Below, one piece after another: positions 1-6,176 of a stretch of 7,705 bases of DNA. The stretch comes from an uncultured Mailhella sp. (GTDB lineage Bacteria > Desulfobacterota > Desulfovibrionia > Desulfovibrionales > Desulfovibrionaceae): the NCBI GenBank assembly GCA_905192935.1, contig CAJJMX010000073.1:1-7705 (forward strand), written 5' to 3'. Every line of letters begins with the position of its first letter. The first letter of the stretch is position 1. The notes under the pieces are model-generated. The model did not search any database and was not told where the DNA came from. It saw nothing but the letters and a program-made list of their open reading frames with translations. The position numbers were made by a program, and so were the translations under genes.

Positions 1-412
1 CAGGCTCGGGGTAGAGGGGGCCGTGCTGCATGAGGGAGCCGGGACGGGGGCCCGCACGGCCGCCTATGTAGATGACGCCGGAAGCGGCGCAGTGGCCGGC
101 GGTGTCGCCGGCGTCGCCGCGCACGGTGATGCGGGCGCCGGAGTTCAGCCAGCCCACGTCGGCGGGGGCGGAGCCCTCCACCACGATTTCGGTGTTGTCG
201 AGGCCCATGCAGCCCACGCGCTGACCGGGGTTGGTCACATGGAAGTGCAGGGTGCGGCCTTCGGCGTTCCACAGCGGGCCGCCGATGTCGTGCTGACCGG
301 ACGCGTGGATCTCGAACTGCGTTTCGCCCCGGGCCACGGCCTCGCCGATGGCCATGAGCAGATCCTGCGTGGACATGCGTTCATGCTGAACGAGAGTATC
401 TATGGAAAACAT
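1..412 (-). CDS. Glutamate synthase GXGXG-domain protein (GltB C-terminal-domain homologue), partial
   Basis: This is the start of a protein that runs off the window; 137 codons are visible. It begins MFSIDTLVQHERM and from about residue 60 shows the glycine-rich repeating pattern of the GXGXG beta-helix that forms the C-terminal domain of large-subunit glutamate synthase (for example NPGQRVG, NSGARITVRGDAGDTAG and GVIYIGGRAG). In GOGAT this domain is structural, packing between the amidotransferase and FMN synthase domains rather than catalysing a step. Here it is a separate protein, as in archaeal-type split glutamate synthases. The ATG at 412 has an AAAGG about 7 bases upstream. The gene lies 63 bases after the FMN-domain gene on the same strand, with no terminator between, so co-transcription is likely. 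The remainder of the domain, and any fused or following flavin reductase, lies outside the window. The family call is firm; the full length is unknown. Confidence 0.88.
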   Translation of the reverse strand, partial: MFSIDTLVQHERMSTQDLLMAIGEAVARGETQFEIHASGQHDIGGPLWNAEGRTLHFHVTNPGQRVGCMGLDNTEIVVEGSAPADVGWLNSGARITVRGDAGDTAGHCAASGVIYIGGRAGPRPGSLMQHGPLYPEP

Positions 413-475
413 TGCGTTGCCTTTCTTTGATGAGGTTCCGGAGGGATGCCGGGATGATCCTGTGCGGCGCGAAGA

Positions 476-2113
476 TCAGCAGGCGTAGGCTATGCCGAGC
501 TTCTCGGCCACGGCGTGATCGGTGGCCACGAGAGCGTCGGAACGGCCCACGGGCAGGGAGCTGTTGCCTATGGGGGCCATGAGCTTGCGCAGTTCGCTGT
601 CGAAGGCAAGCACATAGTCCACAATGGCCTGTGCCCCTCTGTCCACGTCGAGCCGCGCCACGAGGCGCGGGTCCTGCGAACAGATGCCGTTGGGGCACAG
701 ACCCGTGGAACAGTTGTTGCAGCGGCCGTTCTCGTTGCCCACGCAGCCGAGGAGCTGGATGAGGAGCTTGCCGATGAACACGCCGTTGGCGCCGAGGCAG
801 ATCATCTTGAAGGCATCCGCGGCCGCATTGCCGGTGAGGCCCACGCCGCCGCCGGCCCACAGGGGGATCTGACCCTGAAGGCCCTGACGCACGGCGGCCA
901 GATAGCAGTCGCGCAGCTTGGAGACGACGGGATGACCGGTATGGTCGAGGGAGACCTCGTTGGCCGCGCCGGTGCCGCCCTGGATGCCGTCGATGAAGAA
1001 GCCGCCGCAGATGCGGTAGGGATCGCGCAGCAGGTTGTTGTACACGGACACGGACGTGGCCGAGGCAGCGCACTTGATGGCCACGGGCACCCGGAAGCCG
1101 AAGGCGGCGTTCAGGGACAGGTGCATCTTCTGCACGGATTCCTCGATGGAGTAGAGGCCCTGATGGTTCGGCGGAGAATGAAGGGTGGACTTGGGCACGC
1201 CGCGGATGGCCTGGATGTGCGGAGCCACCTTGGAGGCGGGCAGAAGGCCGCCGTCGCCGGGCTTGGCGCCCTGACCTATCTTGATGAGCACGCCGGCGGG
1301 ATCCACCTTCATGCGGGGCAGAGCCTTGACGATGCGGTCCCATCCGAAGTGGCCGGAGGCGATCTGGATGATGAAATACTTGAGCTTGTCGGACTCCATG
1401 AGTCTGACGGGCATGCCGCCTTCGCCGGAGCTCATGCGCACGGGCAGGCCGCATTCCTCGTTGAGGTAGGCGGCGGCCATGGCGATGGCTTCCCAGGCGC
1501 GGGTGGAGAGCGCGCCTATGGACATGTCGCTGAAGATGAGCGGATAGATCCAGTTCACGGGCGGGGTATGTCCGGTCTTCACGAGCTTGCCGTCGCGCAC
1601 CTGAAGTTCCGTGGCAAGGTCGCGGGAGGGAAGCACGCGGCCCAAGGGGGCGCGCATGTCGAAGGTATGGCGTTCCGAGTCGAGCGCGGGGTCGGTCATC
1701 TGGCTGATGCGGCCCACCACGATGGCGTCGAGGGTGCGCTGCGTGTTCAGGTTGGTGCGTCCGCCGCGGCGGATGGGACCGTTCACGCGGCCGATGACGG
1801 GGAAGCGCTGATCGGGATTGCGCTCGGGATGGATGGCGTCGTTGGGGCAGACCTTGGCGCAGAAGCCGCAGCCCACGCAAAGATGGGCAAGGTCGGTCTT
1901 CTGACGGATGACCGGACGGGCCAGATGCTTCTTTTCCGGATCGGGCCAGGGCTTTTCCGAGACCGTGAGGTCCTGGCGCATCATGCGAACTTCGATGGCG
2001 TTCTGCATGCACTGGGCCACGCAGCTGCCGCACATGGTGCAGCGGGTGGGATCGTAGCGGATGATCCAGCGCAGATCGTCCGTGCAGTTGTCGAGAGCCT
2101 TTACTGTCTGCAT
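476..2113 (-). CDS. gltB: Glutamate synthase central (FMN) domain protein with N-terminal 2x[4Fe-4S] ferredoxin domain
   Basis: A 545-residue protein that makes glutamate from 2-oxoglutarate and ammonia on FMN in the cytoplasm. Residues 25-35 (CTMCGSC, then C35) and 79-89 (CVGCGFC, then C89) are two CxxCxxCxxxC motifs, a ferredoxin module bringing electrons in. From about residue 185 comes the FMN alpha/beta barrel of the glutamate synthase family: KIGQGAKPGDGGLLPASKV (279-297) and the phosphate-binding DGIQGGTGAA (375-384) are diagnostic. Near the end, four cysteines (465, 468, 473, 478) in CNNCSTGLCPNGIC occupy the place of the family's Fe-S cluster motif. The ATG at 2113 is chosen over one at 2215 because the protein then begins just ahead of the ferredoxin domain and has a GAGG about 8 bases upstream. 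The start overlaps the amidotransferase gene by 13 bases, which suggests translational coupling. The amidotransferase and GXGXG domains of classical GltB are separate neighbouring genes. The electron donor is not visible; it could be ferredoxin or an off-window flavoprotein. Confidence 0.95.
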   Translation of the reverse strand: MQTVKALDNCTDDLRWIIRYDPTRCTMCGSCVAQCMQNAIEVRMMRQDLTVSEKPWPDPEKKHLARPVIRQKTDLAHLCVGCGFCAKVCPNDAIHPERNPDQRFPVIGRVNGPIRRGGRTNLNTQRTLDAIVVGRISQMTDPALDSERHTFDMRAPLGRVLPSRDLATELQVRDGKLVKTGHTPPVNWIYPLIFSDMSIGALSTRAWEAIAMAAAYLNEECGLPVRMSSGEGGMPVRLMESDKLKYFIIQIASGHFGWDRIVKALPRMKVDPAGVLIKIGQGAKPGDGGLLPASKVAPHIQAIRGVPKSTLHSPPNHQGLYSIEESVQKMHLSLNAAFGFRVPVAIKCAASATSVSVYNNLLRDPYRICGGFFIDGIQGGTGAANEVSLDHTGHPVVSKLRDCYLAAVRQGLQGQIPLWAGGGVGLTGNAAADAFKMICLGANGVFIGKLLIQLLGCVGNENGRCNNCSTGLCPNGICSQDPRLVARLDVDRGAQAIVDYVLAFDSELRKLMAPIGNSSLPVGRSDALVATDHAVAEKLGIAYAC

Positions 2114-3207
2114 ATATGCACCCTCAGGTCGTTGTCGACGACGATGGTTTCCCTCTCGCCGGGGTAGATGTCCGTGGAAACGTCGCGGTCGGGCATGACG
2201 GCATTGAGACCGCACACTTCGGAAGATATGGCCAGCATGTCCCTGGTGCGGCCCACGACCACGGGACGCAGCTTCTTGGAGTCGCAGCAGGTCATCATGC
2301 GTCCGTCGGGAAGCATGGCGATGATGGCGTTGGGGCCGTTGATCTCAAGATGGGCGAGGGTCTCGCGGATGATGCGCAGAACGTCCGCGTCCTCGCGCTT
2401 GTCGATCTCGGCGAAGGGCAGGGGCGTGATGACGTGCTTGTAGTATTCGATGGGCCACTTGAGCTCGTTCAGCACGTAATGCAGGGTGTAGAGCAGGCAC
2501 TGGGAGTCGGATTCAAAGCCGGTGTAGCCGCGGTGCAGAGACTTCTGAAATTCCCTGTTCTTGGTGTAGAACGTGTTTTCGCCGTTGGCGCAGAGGGTGT
2601 AGCCCTGCAGGAAGAAGGGATGGGCGGCGTAGCGCACGATGTCGTAGTTCGTGTTCTGGCGGCACTGGGTGACGATGTTCTTGGCCAGAAGCGGGCAGGA
2701 GTCGTCCCACAGACGGAAATAGGTGGCGATGTCTCTGGGATCGCCTATTTCCTTGAGGGTGAGGGTGTCGGGCCAGAAGGAGTACACGAAGCCTTCGTCG
2801 TGCTCCTCGAGCATGGAACGCAGGGCCAGACGGGTGTCGAGCATAAGAGCGGCCTTTTCCTCGTCGCTGCTGTAGCGGTAGTGAGTGGGGTAGTCGTAGA
2901 CGCGGAAGAGGTAGCGTTCCATGGGACGGATGTCCAGCCCGGGACGCGCGTCATACTTGGGCGTCCAGCTGAAAAGCAGGGAAAAATGATGCTCGGCCAT
3001 GTAGTCGTCCACGGCGCGCATGCCCTCGCGGGTGCAGGCCGCGGAAAGCAGGGGCCTGTCCTTCCACTCGGCGAAAGGCCCGGCCAGGTCCTGCATGACC
3101 ATGGCAAAGCCGGAATTGTCGTGCCCTTCCTGCTGCGGAAGCATGAGCTCGAGCGCGCTGCGCGGCCCGATGGGCGTTAAGCTCTTTATCGACCCTATTC
3201 TGCACAT
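2101..3207 (-). CDS. Class II glutamine amidotransferase, glutaminase component of split glutamate synthase
   Basis: A 368-residue Ntn-type glutamine amidotransferase that hydrolyses glutamine and passes ammonia to the FMN synthase protein encoded next. It begins MCRIGSIKS, so removal of Met1 exposes Cys2, the catalytic N-terminal nucleophile of class II amidotransferases. Other family signatures are EGHDNSGFAM (27-36), NGEN (208-211, the oxyanion-hole region), FESDSQ (231-236, substrate side-chain region) and DGRMMTCCDSKKLRP (301-315), the counterpart of the DxxxLRP segment in GltB. The ATG at 3207 is fixed by Cys2 and by a GAGGA about 7 bases upstream. The final codons overlap the start of the FMN-domain gene. 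It lies 182 bases downstream of glnN, so it may share nitrogen control with it. A stand-alone amidotransferase for another pathway is possible in principle, but the overlap with the synthase gene makes the glutamate synthase role most likely. Confidence 0.93.
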   Translation of the reverse strand: MCRIGSIKSLTPIGPRSALELMLPQQEGHDNSGFAMVMQDLAGPFAEWKDRPLLSAACTREGMRAVDDYMAEHHFSLLFSWTPKYDARPGLDIRPMERYLFRVYDYPTHYRYSSDEEKAALMLDTRLALRSMLEEHDEGFVYSFWPDTLTLKEIGDPRDIATYFRLWDDSCPLLAKNIVTQCRQNTNYDIVRYAAHPFFLQGYTLCANGENTFYTKNREFQKSLHRGYTGFESDSQCLLYTLHYVLNELKWPIEYYKHVITPLPFAEIDKREDADVLRIIRETLAHLEINGPNAIIAMLPDGRMMTCCDSKKLRPVVVGRTRDMLAISSEVCGLNAVMPDRDVSTDIYPGERETIVVDNDLRVHICRQ

Positions 3208-3290
3208 GTTGTTGTCCTCAATATCCCCGACCGCTCGTTGGAACGATAACGGCCTGCGATGCGTATTTGTACTGCGTCATCCGCTTGAGA

Positions 3291-3319
3291 GGGGCAGACC
3301 TTCCTGTGCGGTCTGCCCC
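3291..3319. other. Strong intergenic hairpin upstream of the amidotransferase gene
   Basis: A perfect 10-bp stem (GGGGCAGACC against GGTCTGCCCC) encloses a 9-base loop in the glnN to amidotransferase gap. Neither side has a clear run of T, so it is not a classical intrinsic terminator. It begins about 84 bases before the amidotransferase start. It may be an attenuator, an mRNA-processing or stabilising structure, or an operator. Confidence 0.6.
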
Positions 3320-3352
3320 TTCGCGACATGGCTCTTTCATTTCGGAGAGGAG

Positions 3353-3386
3353 AACGGGCGGGAACCCTGCCGGTTCCCGCGCCGTT
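3353..3386 (-). terminator. Hairpin immediately after glnN, probable weak or partial terminator
   Basis: A 14-bp stem with a single bulged base encloses a 5-base loop (3367-3371). It starts 3 bases after the glnN stop codon on the minus strand. The following bases on that strand are TTCTCC rather than a T-run, so full intrinsic termination is doubtful. It may instead protect the glnN mRNA 3' end or reduce readthrough into the glutamate synthase genes. Confidence 0.55.
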
Positions 3387-3389
3387 TCA

Positions 3390-5504
3390 TCAATGCGTCC
3401 ACATAAGTTCGGCGTAGCTGGGCATGGGCCAGTCGGAACTGGACATGATGGATTCCAGCTTGTCGGCGAAGCTGCGGCATTCGTTCATGGCGGGGAGCAC
3501 CTCGTCACGGGCGATGACGGCAGCCTTTTCCGCTTCCGCGGTCCCGGCGAGCACCATGCGCTTGTCGTCGAGCTTGCGCAGGGCCAGCATGAGGCCTTCC
3601 GTGGAGGAAGCGAGAAGTTCCAGATAGGAGGTCTGGGCGGCAGGCACCTTGCCCATGGCCTCGCGGGTACGGTTCACCATTTCGGCGGCCGCGCTCTGAG
3701 CCTTCATGGCGGCGGGCACGATGAGGGTGCGGCCCATGCGGCTTGCGGTGGCGGCTTCGATGCCTATGGTCTTGGCGTAGTTCTCGAACAGGATCTCCTG
3801 ACGGGAGAGGCATTCGCGTTCCGTGAGGATGCCCTGACGGGAGAACGTGTCGAGCACGTCGGGATCGCTGTAGTGTTCGAGGGCCTGCACGGTGTTGGCG
3901 TAGTTGGGCAGGCCGCGCTTGGCGGCTTCCACGGGCCATTCTTCGGTGTAGCCGTTGCCGTTGAACACGATGGGGGCGTGTTCGGTGAACAGGTCGGTGA
4001 GCAGGCTCTGCACGGCGCTGTTCAGATCCTTGCCGGAAGCGACATCGGCTTCGAGGCGGTCGGCGATCTCTTCAAGGGCGCTGGCCACGGCGGCGTTGAT
4101 GGCGATGTTGGCCGGAGCGATGGACTGCGAGGAGCCCACGGCACGGAATTCGAACTTGTTGCCGGTGAAGGCGAAGGGGCTCGTTCTGTTGCGGTCGGAG
4201 TAGTCGCAGGGCATGGGAGGCAGAACGTCCACGCCGATGTTCAGGGTAGGCTTGCTCTTCTTGGTGCAGGAGCCGTCGCCCGTGAAGGAACGGACCACTT
4301 CGGCGAGCTGGTCGCCGAGATACACGGAGATGATGGCCGGCGGAGCTTCGTTGGCGCCGAGTCTGTGATCGTTGCCGGCGCCGATGGTGCCGAGGCGCAG
4401 CACGGCGGAATGCTTGTGCACGGCGCGCAGCACGGCGGCGAGGAAGACGAGGAACTGCGCGTTGTCCTGCGGGGTGTCGCCGGGCTTGAGCAGGTTGTTG
4501 CCTTCGGAGTCGGAGAGCGACCAGTTGTTGTGCTTGCCCGAACCGTTCACGCCTTCGAAGGGCTTTTCATGCAGCAGGCACATGAAGCCGTGACGGGGCG
4601 CAATGTAGCGCATGAGGTTCATGACCAGCATGTTGTGGTCGGTGGCGATGTTCACCTTCTCATAGAGGGGAGCGAGCTCGAACTGGGCGGGAGCCACTTC
4701 GTTGTGACGGGTCTGGGCGGGAATGCCGAGACGGTACAGGGTGTGCTCGAGGTCTTCCATGAAGGCCATCACGCGGGAAGGAATGGCGCCGAAGTAGTGG
4801 TCTTCCATTTCCTGGCCCTTGGGGGTGGTGGCGCCGTAGAGGGTGCGGCCGGTCATGATGAGGTCGGGACGCTTGGCGGCAAGGGCCTTGTCCACGAGGA
4901 AGTATTCCTGTTCGGGGCCGACCTGGGCGTCCACGCGGGTGGCGCGGGTGTTGCCGAACAGACGCAGGATGCGCAGGGCCTGACGGGACACCGCGGACAC
5001 GGAGCGCAGCAGCGGGACCTTGCGGTCGAGGGCTTCACCCGTGTAGGAATAGAACATGGTGGGCACATGCAGGGTGTGGCCGATGAGGAACACCGGAGAG
5101 GTGGGGTCCCAGGCGGTGTAGCCGCGGGCCTCGAAGGTGGCACGCAGGCCGCCGGAGGGGAAGCTCGAGGCGTCGGGTTCGCCGGAAAGCAGGGTCTTGC
5201 CGGAGAAGCAGCTGATCATCTTGCCGTCCACGGGCTGGAGGAAGGCGTCGTGCTTTTCCGCGGTGAGGCCGGTCAGAGGATGGAACCAGTGCGTGTAGTG
5301 GGTGGCGCCGCGGGAAACGGCCCAGTCCTTCATGGCGTTGGCCACGGTGCCCGCGATGGCGGGATCGAGGCGGGTGCCGTTCAGGATGGTCTGCTCAAGG
5401 TTCACATATACATCATGGGGCAGATGCCGGCACATGGTGTCGAGCGTGAACACGTCGCAGCCGAAATATTCGTCGTCATGCCTTGGCGTATTGGAACTTG
5501 ACAT
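3390..5504 (-). CDS. glnN: Glutamine synthetase type III
   Basis: A 704-residue ATP-dependent ligase making glutamine from glutamate and ammonia in the cytoplasm; type III enzymes are large dodecamers, and about 700 residues is normal for them. Type III signatures in order are THWFHPLTG (71-79), EKHDAFL (83-89), SGGLRATFEARGYTAWDPTSP (117-137), GPEQEYF (196-202, metal-ligand glutamates), a segment centred on NEVAPAQFELAP (268-279), KPFEGVNGSGKHNNWS (314-329, the active-site glycine and histidine segment) and NDHRLGANEAPPAIIS (378-393). The ATG at 5504 has a consensus AAGGAG 9 bases upstream. An in-frame ATG at 5576 lies inside the sigma-54 promoter and would add 24 residues outside the family, so it is rejected. 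The promoter implies nitrogen-responsive expression, and the downstream glutamate synthase genes complete a GS/GOGAT cycle. The gene appears intact. Confidence 0.97.
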   Translation of the reverse strand: MSSSNTPRHDDEYFGCDVFTLDTMCRHLPHDVYVNLEQTILNGTRLDPAIAGTVANAMKDWAVSRGATHYTHWFHPLTGLTAEKHDAFLQPVDGKMISCFSGKTLLSGEPDASSFPSGGLRATFEARGYTAWDPTSPVFLIGHTLHVPTMFYSYTGEALDRKVPLLRSVSAVSRQALRILRLFGNTRATRVDAQVGPEQEYFLVDKALAAKRPDLIMTGRTLYGATTPKGQEMEDHYFGAIPSRVMAFMEDLEHTLYRLGIPAQTRHNEVAPAQFELAPLYEKVNIATDHNMLVMNLMRYIAPRHGFMCLLHEKPFEGVNGSGKHNNWSLSDSEGNNLLKPGDTPQDNAQFLVFLAAVLRAVHKHSAVLRLGTIGAGNDHRLGANEAPPAIISVYLGDQLAEVVRSFTGDGSCTKKSKPTLNIGVDVLPPMPCDYSDRNRTSPFAFTGNKFEFRAVGSSQSIAPANIAINAAVASALEEIADRLEADVASGKDLNSAVQSLLTDLFTEHAPIVFNGNGYTEEWPVEAAKRGLPNYANTVQALEHYSDPDVLDTFSRQGILTERECLSRQEILFENYAKTIGIEAATASRMGRTLIVPAAMKAQSAAAEMVNRTREAMGKVPAAQTSYLELLASSTEGLMLALRKLDDKRMVLAGTAEAEKAAVIARDEVLPAMNECRSFADKLESIMSSSDWPMPSYAELMWTH

Positions 5505-5513
5505 GTTTGTAAA

Positions 5514-5519
5514 CTCCTT
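5514..5519 (-). promoter_or_regulatory. Ribosome binding site that fixes the glnN start
   Basis: The minus strand reads AAGGAG here, 9 bases before the ATG at 5504. The alternative ATG at 5576 has no such site and falls within the promoter. Confidence 0.85.
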
Positions 5520-5556
5520 GTGGGAAAGGCTTCTTGGCTTTTTCTTCTGATGCTGA

Positions 5557-5573
5557 AGCAAGAAGCGTGCCAA
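5557..5573 (-). promoter_or_regulatory. Sigma-54 (RpoN) -24/-12 promoter of glnN
   Basis: The minus strand reads TTGGCACGCTTCTTGCT, which agrees with the sigma-54 consensus YTGGCACGrNNNTTGCW at every defined position except the weak purine. The invariant GG and GC are 10 bases apart, as required. Transcription should start near 5546, giving a leader of about 42 bases with the AAGGAG inside it. Sigma-54 promoters need an AAA+ enhancer-binding activator, and inverted repeats upstream are candidate binding sites. Nitrogen control is inferred from the gene served; the activator gene is not in the window. Confidence 0.9.
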
Positions 5574-5576
5574 CAT

Positions 5577-5865
5577 TGATATTTATTTTTTAACATGCTG
5601 AAATAATAGAAATATTATATTTTCATGCGTTTTTTACGAGATGCCGGGAATACAATTTTCGACTGAAATGTAGAAAAATAACCCGACCAATATTGGACAA
5701 AATTGTTATAATTTTCAGGATTGTTCTATAATATATTTTTAAATTCAGTATGTCAGCAGTAAAAACGAAAAAAACTACATTTTGGTGGATTTTGGAAAGG
5801 CCCCTCTGGTACCATTCCGTGACGGCAGAAGGTACGGGGATATTTTCTACATAAAGGTAGAAAAT
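5577..5865. promoter_or_regulatory. AT-rich upstream region of glnN with several palindromes
   Basis: About 290 bases of strongly AT-rich DNA lie between the sigma-54 promoter and the GC-rich stretch to its right, with no credible gene. It holds an AAATAT-T-ATATTT palindrome (5610-5622), a GTAGAAAAAT motif (5670-5679), a CCAATATTGG palindrome (5687-5696), an AAAATT/AATTTT inverted repeat (5699-5715) and a perfect 9-bp inverted repeat at its right end. The layout fits distant activator sites plus bendable DNA between them and the promoter. No binding protein can be named from sequence alone. Confidence 0.55.
5842..5865. promoter_or_regulatory. Perfect 9-bp inverted repeat, candidate regulator binding site
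   Basis: ATTTTCTAC, a 6-base spacer (ATAAAG), then GTAGAAAAT: a perfect dyad of 24 bases. It is centred about 308 bases upstream of the predicted glnN transcription start. The half-site GTAGAAAA recurs at 5670-5677, about 130 bases upstream of that start. Direct repeats GAAGGTAYGG at 5828-5837 and 5871-5880 flank the dyad, 43 bases apart. With no T-run or adjacent gene end, a protein-binding site is more likely than a terminator. Confidence 0.5.
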
Positions 5866-6100
5866 GTTCGGAAGGTATGGTGCGGGAGTGCGGAGACCTG
5901 ATCGAAGACGGCACGAGATGGGCTTTCGGAGCGTTGAGAGAGGCGGGAGAGCGGCAGCGGGACCGATGCCGCGGCTGAGGGCTTGCGTTCCCGGGAAAGA
6001 GGCGGGCCGTCCGATGGTGGAAGGCCGTCTGGTGGAGGGCCTTCGAAAAGGTCAGGGATCTTGGCGGGGCCGTGCGCATCCGGTCTTCGCACGATCTGTT
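5866..6100. other. GC-rich intergenic stretch with no supportable gene
   Basis: This stretch returns to high GC but has no open frame with a recognisable protein. Frames across it on both strands give Arg- or Pro-rich low-complexity translations, and some run through the neighbouring terminator. Visible structure is a near-perfect 11-base direct repeat (GGTGGAAGGCC at 6016-6026 and GGTGGAGGGCC at 6031-6041) and a 7-bp hairpin GAAGGCC/GGCCTTC (6020-6026 with 6038-6044). It could be a gene remnant or hold a small RNA; nothing shows either. Confidence 0.5.
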
Positions 6101-6133
6101 AAAAAAAGAAGCCACATGGTTTCCCATGTGGCT
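6101..6133 (-). terminator. Rho-independent terminator of the selenoprotein gene
   Basis: On the minus strand a perfect 10-bp stem, AGCCACATGG with CCATGTGGCT, and a GAAA loop are followed by TTCTTTTTTT, a classical intrinsic terminator. It begins 43 bases after the second stop codon (6177-6179). A smaller hairpin, CATAGC/GCTATG with an inner CGAC/GTCG, sits at 6143-6168 between the stop and the terminator. The terminator lies beyond the second stop rather than just after the internal TGA, which fits a gene ending at 6177. Confidence 0.9.
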
Positions 6134-6176
6134 CTTTGAGGTCATAGCTGCGACACGTCGACGCTATGGGAAGGCA

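Noticed and set aside
381..2033. 550-codon minus-strand open frame in another phase of the FMN synthase gene
   Set aside because: Arg/Pro/His-rich out-of-frame translation of the same DNA; the true frame carries all the family motifs.
515..2167. 550-codon plus-strand open frame across the FMN glutamate synthase gene
   Set aside because: Antisense shadow of a gene with clear ferredoxin and FMN motifs; low-complexity Gly/Ala/His-rich translation.
2116..3180. 354-codon plus-strand open frame across the amidotransferase gene
   Set aside because: Antisense shadow of an intact class II amidotransferase gene; no domain seen.
3267..5501. 744-codon open frame on the plus strand across glnN
   Set aside because: It is antisense to an intact, clearly recognised glutamine synthetase. 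The translation is rich in Gly, His, Val and Glu, a mirror product of high third-position GC, and has no recognisable domain.
5505..5576. 24-residue N-terminal extension of GlnN from the ATG at 5576
   Set aside because: The ATG lies next to the -24 element, upstream of the predicted transcript start, and AAGGAG is placed for the ATG at 5504.
5864..6139. 91-codon plus-strand frame preceded by AAAGG
   Set aside because: Arg-rich translation with no known features; it runs through the opposite-strand terminator stem, and its start lies within the dyad at 5842-5865.
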